Translations under genes and position numbers: made by a program
Assembly (NCBI RefSeq): GCF_965237655.1
Contig: NZ_CBDEGB010000002.1
Coordinates: forward strand, 930,001-994,000
From: Poriferisodalis sp965237655
GTDB lineage: Bacteria; Actinomycetota; Acidimicrobiia; Acidimicrobiales; Poriferisodalaceae
DNA length: 64,000 nt
Reading direction: 5' to 3'
In this document: positions 61,504-64,000 of the stretch, piece after piece
Position numbering within the stretch: the first letter of the stretch is position 1
Layout of the letters: each line of letters starts with the position of its first letter
Notes under the pieces: generated by a model
Told to the model about the DNA's origin: nothing
The model's input: only the letters and a program-made list of their open reading frames with translations
Database searches by the model: none

Positions 61504-62270
61504 ATGCGCAGGCATCAGTCGAAACGAACGTCGCGGCGGGGACCTGTGAACGCTGCGAGCAAGGGCAGCTGAGCCGCGGGGAAGATCGTTCTTGCGGGTG
61601 TTGTTGTCGCAGCGGTCGCCGTGGCTGTAGTCGCTGTGGTGGTTACGCGGTCGTCGGGGAGCAGTGAGGTCGATGGAGCCCGAGGGTCGCCCGTGCCGAC
61701 CGCGCCGGCTGCCACTGAGCCTCTTGCTACGACCACCCAGCCCGACCCAGCTCCGACAATCGTGGCTCCGGCCACATTGAGTGAGCAAGCCGAGACGGCC
61801 ACCTCCCAAGCAGTCGAGACAGTGCCGACGACCAGCACTGCACGAGCTACTACTCAACCTGACGAGACCGGCTCCGTGACCGAGGAGGAAGAGGAAGTTT
61901 TTCCAGAGCCTGTTGCTTTGAATTCTTCTTGGATAGCGCATCAGGAAGCAACTCTCAAGCTGGTTGAAGAATGTGGATACTACGACACCACAAACTCTGC
62001 ATATAAGGAATGACCACAAACTCTGCATATAAGGAATGCGAAGATCCTGAAGACACTCAGAAGTTGATTCAGATGCAATCTGATTTCTGCGGCTGCGAGT
62101 TCGACAAGAGAGCCGGACAATGCAGAGGCTATCGCTTTAGTGCTTTCACAGATCTGATTCACTCCCTGATGTGTTCTGACGGTTGGATCCCGTCAATCGA
62201 CCCCGAGAAATACGGCAATGAAGCTTTGTGTTTCCACCCTGACCACCCGATACATGAAAGGTGGAGGTGA
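61504..62270 (+). pseudogene. Membrane-anchored Cys-rich protein, broken by a stop codon and a 26-bp duplication
   Basis: ATG 61504 follows gagggcagg and opens with MRRHQSKRTSRRGPVNAASKGS. An in-frame TGA (61570-61572) interrupts, and the same frame continues with AAGKIVLAGVVVAAVAVAVV, a membrane anchor. A Thr/Pro/Ala-rich linker (about 80 residues) with EEEEE and WIAHQEATLKLVEECGYYD follows. A 26-bp tandem duplication (61987-62038) then shifts the frame and gives a stop at 62011-62013. Removing one copy rejoins KECEDPEDTQKLIQM and CGCEFDKRAGQC, ending at 62270. The intact protein would have had about 246 residues with an outer Cys-rich domain. No family is recognised. Confidence 0.75.
61987..62038 (+). 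repeat. 26-bp tandem duplication causing a frameshift
   Basis: accacaaactctgcatataa-ggaatg occurs at 61987-62012 and again directly at 62013-62038, with no difference. The added 26 bases are not a multiple of three, so the reading frame is lost. Confidence 0.97.
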
Positions 62271-62311
62271 ATAAAGCCTCATAGCCTCAACTGGTAGCAG
62301 AACAGCTCTAA

Positions 62312-62353
62312 CAGGCCCGCCACCCCTTCTCCGAGGACGGGGTGGCGGGCCTG
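62312..62353 (+). terminator. 15-bp hairpin terminator
   Basis: caggcccgccacccc at 62312-62326 pairs perfectly with 62339-62353 around a 12-base loop. It lies 42 bases after the stop of the broken membrane-anchored gene and before a convergent small ORF. There is no strong T-run, as is common in high-GC actinobacteria. Confidence 0.75.
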
Positions 62354-62386
62354 AATCAAGACTGTGAAGTAAAGTGTTGAGATGGT

Positions 62387-62647
62387 CTATGGGAGTTCAG
62401 CTGTGAGTGGCGGCGACTCGCTGGCGTATTCACATGCAGCTCGGTTGTCGCGCAAGTTCAGTGAGTTGTCAATGTCTCGGTGATCGCCATCAAGTCTGGT
62501 TATACGCGACATCCAGTTCATCGCGTAAACGAATGCCCTGGGGTCGTGCGCCATCGTCCGGCTTTCGCTGAAGCACTTTCGATCCTTTGAGAGCCACATT
62601 TTGACGCACATATGAATTGAGCTACGACCAATTTGCCGTGGACCCAT
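62387..62647 (-). CDS. Small protein, possibly HNH-related
   Basis: This 86-aa frame starts at ATG 62647 with a strong ribosome site (ggagg, six bases ahead). The product is basic, and its C-terminal part reads RLDGDHRDIDNSLNLRDN. This resembles the D/H-x-x-x-x-N-x-x-x-NLR core of HNH nucleases of the homing type, but no zinc cysteines follow. Composition is AT-richer than neighbours. It is convergent with the gene to the left. Function is uncertain. Confidence 0.45.
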   Translation of the reverse strand: MGPRQIGRSSIHMCVKMWLSKDRKCFSESRTMAHDPRAFVYAMNWMSRITRLDGDHRDIDNSLNLRDNRAACEYASESPPLTAELP

Positions 62648-62731
62648 TTCTCGCCTCCATTCTCGAAGATTCACTGAAATTGAAGCGCGCGAGTGTTTGC
62701 AATTGATGACGTACAAGTGTATGCTTTATCT

Positions 62732-64000
62732 ATGTTCATCAACCCGCCTGTGTATCGCAGTTACGGCAACGGATCGGCTGACGGCACAGTCAACTCGACC
62801 GGCGACGGCGACGGTGTCGACGCTGCGTTCGACGACGTTGCCGATGTAAATCTGTGCGAGCTCAGTGCTCGCGATCTGATGGACCGGGTCGTGGGTCTGG
62901 TGGCTGAGCGGAACCGTATCGAGGGGGAGTATCTCGCGTCTTTGGGTGAGCTGGCGTCACGCAATGGCGCTCAGTCTGCGGCGTACCAGTTGCGGGAGCT
63001 GACCCGCATGAACGGCCCTCAGGCACGCACCGAAGCCCGGCTCGCCGAGAGCCTCGTCGAGCACGACATGACCGCCACGCTCGATGCGCTCAAGTGCGGG
63101 GAGATCCAGACGTCTCACGCGAAGGTGATCGCACGGGAGGCTCCTAAGAAGCATCGTCGCAGCGAAGAAGAGTTCTTGGAGCTGTGCGGGGCGTATCCCT
63201 CTGACACGGTTGCGCGTCACCCGTTTGCCTATGTGAGCCAGCAGGTGTACGCGGATATTGAGGCAGAGTCCACTGCGAAGGGACTTGGCCCGGTCGACGC
63301 GGAGCTCGAGTTGCAGCGCGCCGAGCGCTCGGGATCGATGCGGCTGGGCGCCGACGGCATGTGGCATCTGTGGGCCACGTTCGATTTCATCACCGGCCGT
63401 CACCTCAACGCGACGATCCAAGCCGCGATGCGAACGCTGCGCCGCCGCGCCACCGATGACGCCAGCGGCACCGGCCGTGCCGGCATCGACGTCGACGGCA
63501 GCCTCGGCAGCGACATCGAGCCGACGAGTGCTCAGCTCGCTGCCGATGCGATCGGCGCGCTCATCACCGGCTCCGCCAAGGTGCGGCGGGCGAACACGAG
63601 CCTGGTGATAGTGGCTGACTACGACATCGTGAACGATCGGCTCGCCAACCCCCGCCTTGACGACGGCACGCCGCTGTCAGCGCGGATGCTCGCTGAGCAC
63701 GCCGTTGACGCAAAGGTGTTGCCTGCCGTGTTCAAGGCCGACTGGTCCGAGCTGGCCCTGGGTCGCGCTCGCAACGCCAGCGACGCCCAGCGGCTCGTGC
63801 TTGCTGTCCGCGACGGGGGCTGCATCGGCTGTGAGCTCACCAGCGAGCACACTCAAGCTCACCACATCGACTATTTCGAGAACGGCGGCCTCACCGAGAT
63901 TCCCAATCTGGCGTCGATGTGCGAGCCGTGCCACTTGGACCTGCACCAACACGACCGCCATATCCACACCCCACCCGACGGCCGCCCCCGGCTGCTGCCG
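62732..64000 (+). CDS. DUF222/HNH-endonuclease-type protein (cut by window end)
   Basis: At least 423 codons run from ATG 62732 to the window end without a stop. The N-terminal two thirds are a helical DUF222-like (13E12-type) domain: ARDLMDRVVGLVAERNRIEGEY, then LRELTRMNGPQARTEARLAESL and AKVIAREAPKK. The C-terminal part has the HNH motif GCIGCELTSEHTQAHHIDYFENGG (in parts), with NLASMCEPCHLDLHQHDR giving Asn, Cys pair and His. These proteins are abundant in actinobacteria and suspected to be mobile nucleases. No ribosome site is seen, so the mRNA may be leaderless. Confidence 0.88.
   Translation, partial: MFINPPVYRSYGNGSADGTVNSTGDGDGVDAAFDDVADVNLCELSARDLMDRVVGLVAERNRIEGEYLASLGELASRNGAQSAAYQLRELTRMNGPQARTEARLAESLVEHDMTATLDALKCGEIQTSHAKVIAREAPKKHRRSEEEFLELCGAYPSDTVARHPFAYVSQQVYADIEAESTAKGLGPVDAELELQRAERSGSMRLGADGMWHLWATFDFITGRHLNATIQAAMRTLRRRATDDASGTGRAGIDVDGSLGSDIEPTSAQLAADAIGALITGSAKVRRANTSLVIVADYDIVNDRLANPRLDDGTPLSARMLAEHAVDAKVLPAVFKADWSELALGRARNASDAQRLVLAVRDGGCIGCELTSEHTQAHHIDYFENGGLTEIPNLASMCEPCHLDLHQHDRHIHTPPDGRPRLLP

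Noticed and set aside
1..64000. CRISPR array
   Set aside because: The only short regular repeats found are within coding linkers (ADEPA, DPDPVT) and at coaE; none has repeat-spacer structure.

Overview
The window is high-GC DNA from an actinobacterium. Gene content and order fit class Acidimicrobiia: recA, miaB, miaA, dapC, hflX and dapF close together, actinobacterial MiaB and PFK variants, CWB2 cell-wall proteins, and a DUF222-type HNH protein. That placement is inferred from families only. The many insertion sequences and freshly broken genes suggest a lineage in which mobile elements and pseudogenes accumulate.

Layout. Positions 1-12451 are mostly core: the end of recA, a stray monooxygenase fragment, miaB, a frameshifted miaA, dapC, a RelE/Phd toxin-antitoxin pair, hflX-dapF, an SDR dehydrogenase, metX with two small coupled genes, a DEAD-box helicase, and tRNA-Gly, tRNA-Cys and tRNA-Val. 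From the tRNA-Val 3' end to about 51150 lies an accessory region. It starts with an unusual two-gene element (a large DDE-transposase-like protein plus a tyrosine-recombinase-like protein lacking key residues). Two apparently identical 1678-bp IS1380-like copies follow, each with its own 4-bp target duplication. The second copy cuts the signal peptide of a CWB2 protein whose 5' leader can fold into a three-way junction with a pseudoknot masking its ribosome site. Next come two secreted proteins, then an AT-richer predicted defence locus: a response-receiver protein, a 989-aa protein with two GHKL ATPase modules, and a 5-methylcytosine methyltransferase. Beyond an ISL3-like element lie two HEPN-motif proteins and an EVE-like protein. 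An integrase stub, an IS3-like element with 27-bp inverted repeats, an oligopeptide-type ABC operon ending in an EEP-fold hydrolase, and an rve transposase remnant close the region.

From 51182 the content is metabolic again: a CaiB-like CoA transferase, phosphofructokinase, a TPP riboswitch with thiB-thiP, acetoacetyl-CoA synthetase, a DinB-like protein, coaE (its start region repeated four times), and a double-hotdog thioesterase. The window ends with a membrane-anchored gene broken twice, a small unknown ORF, and a truncated HNH protein.

How they work together: miaB/miaA serve A37 tRNA modification; dapC/dapF serve lysine and peptidoglycan synthesis; thiB/thiP import thiamine under TPP control; coaE and the acyl-CoA enzymes serve CoA metabolism. 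The 29-41 kb interval reads as a defence island built by insertion.
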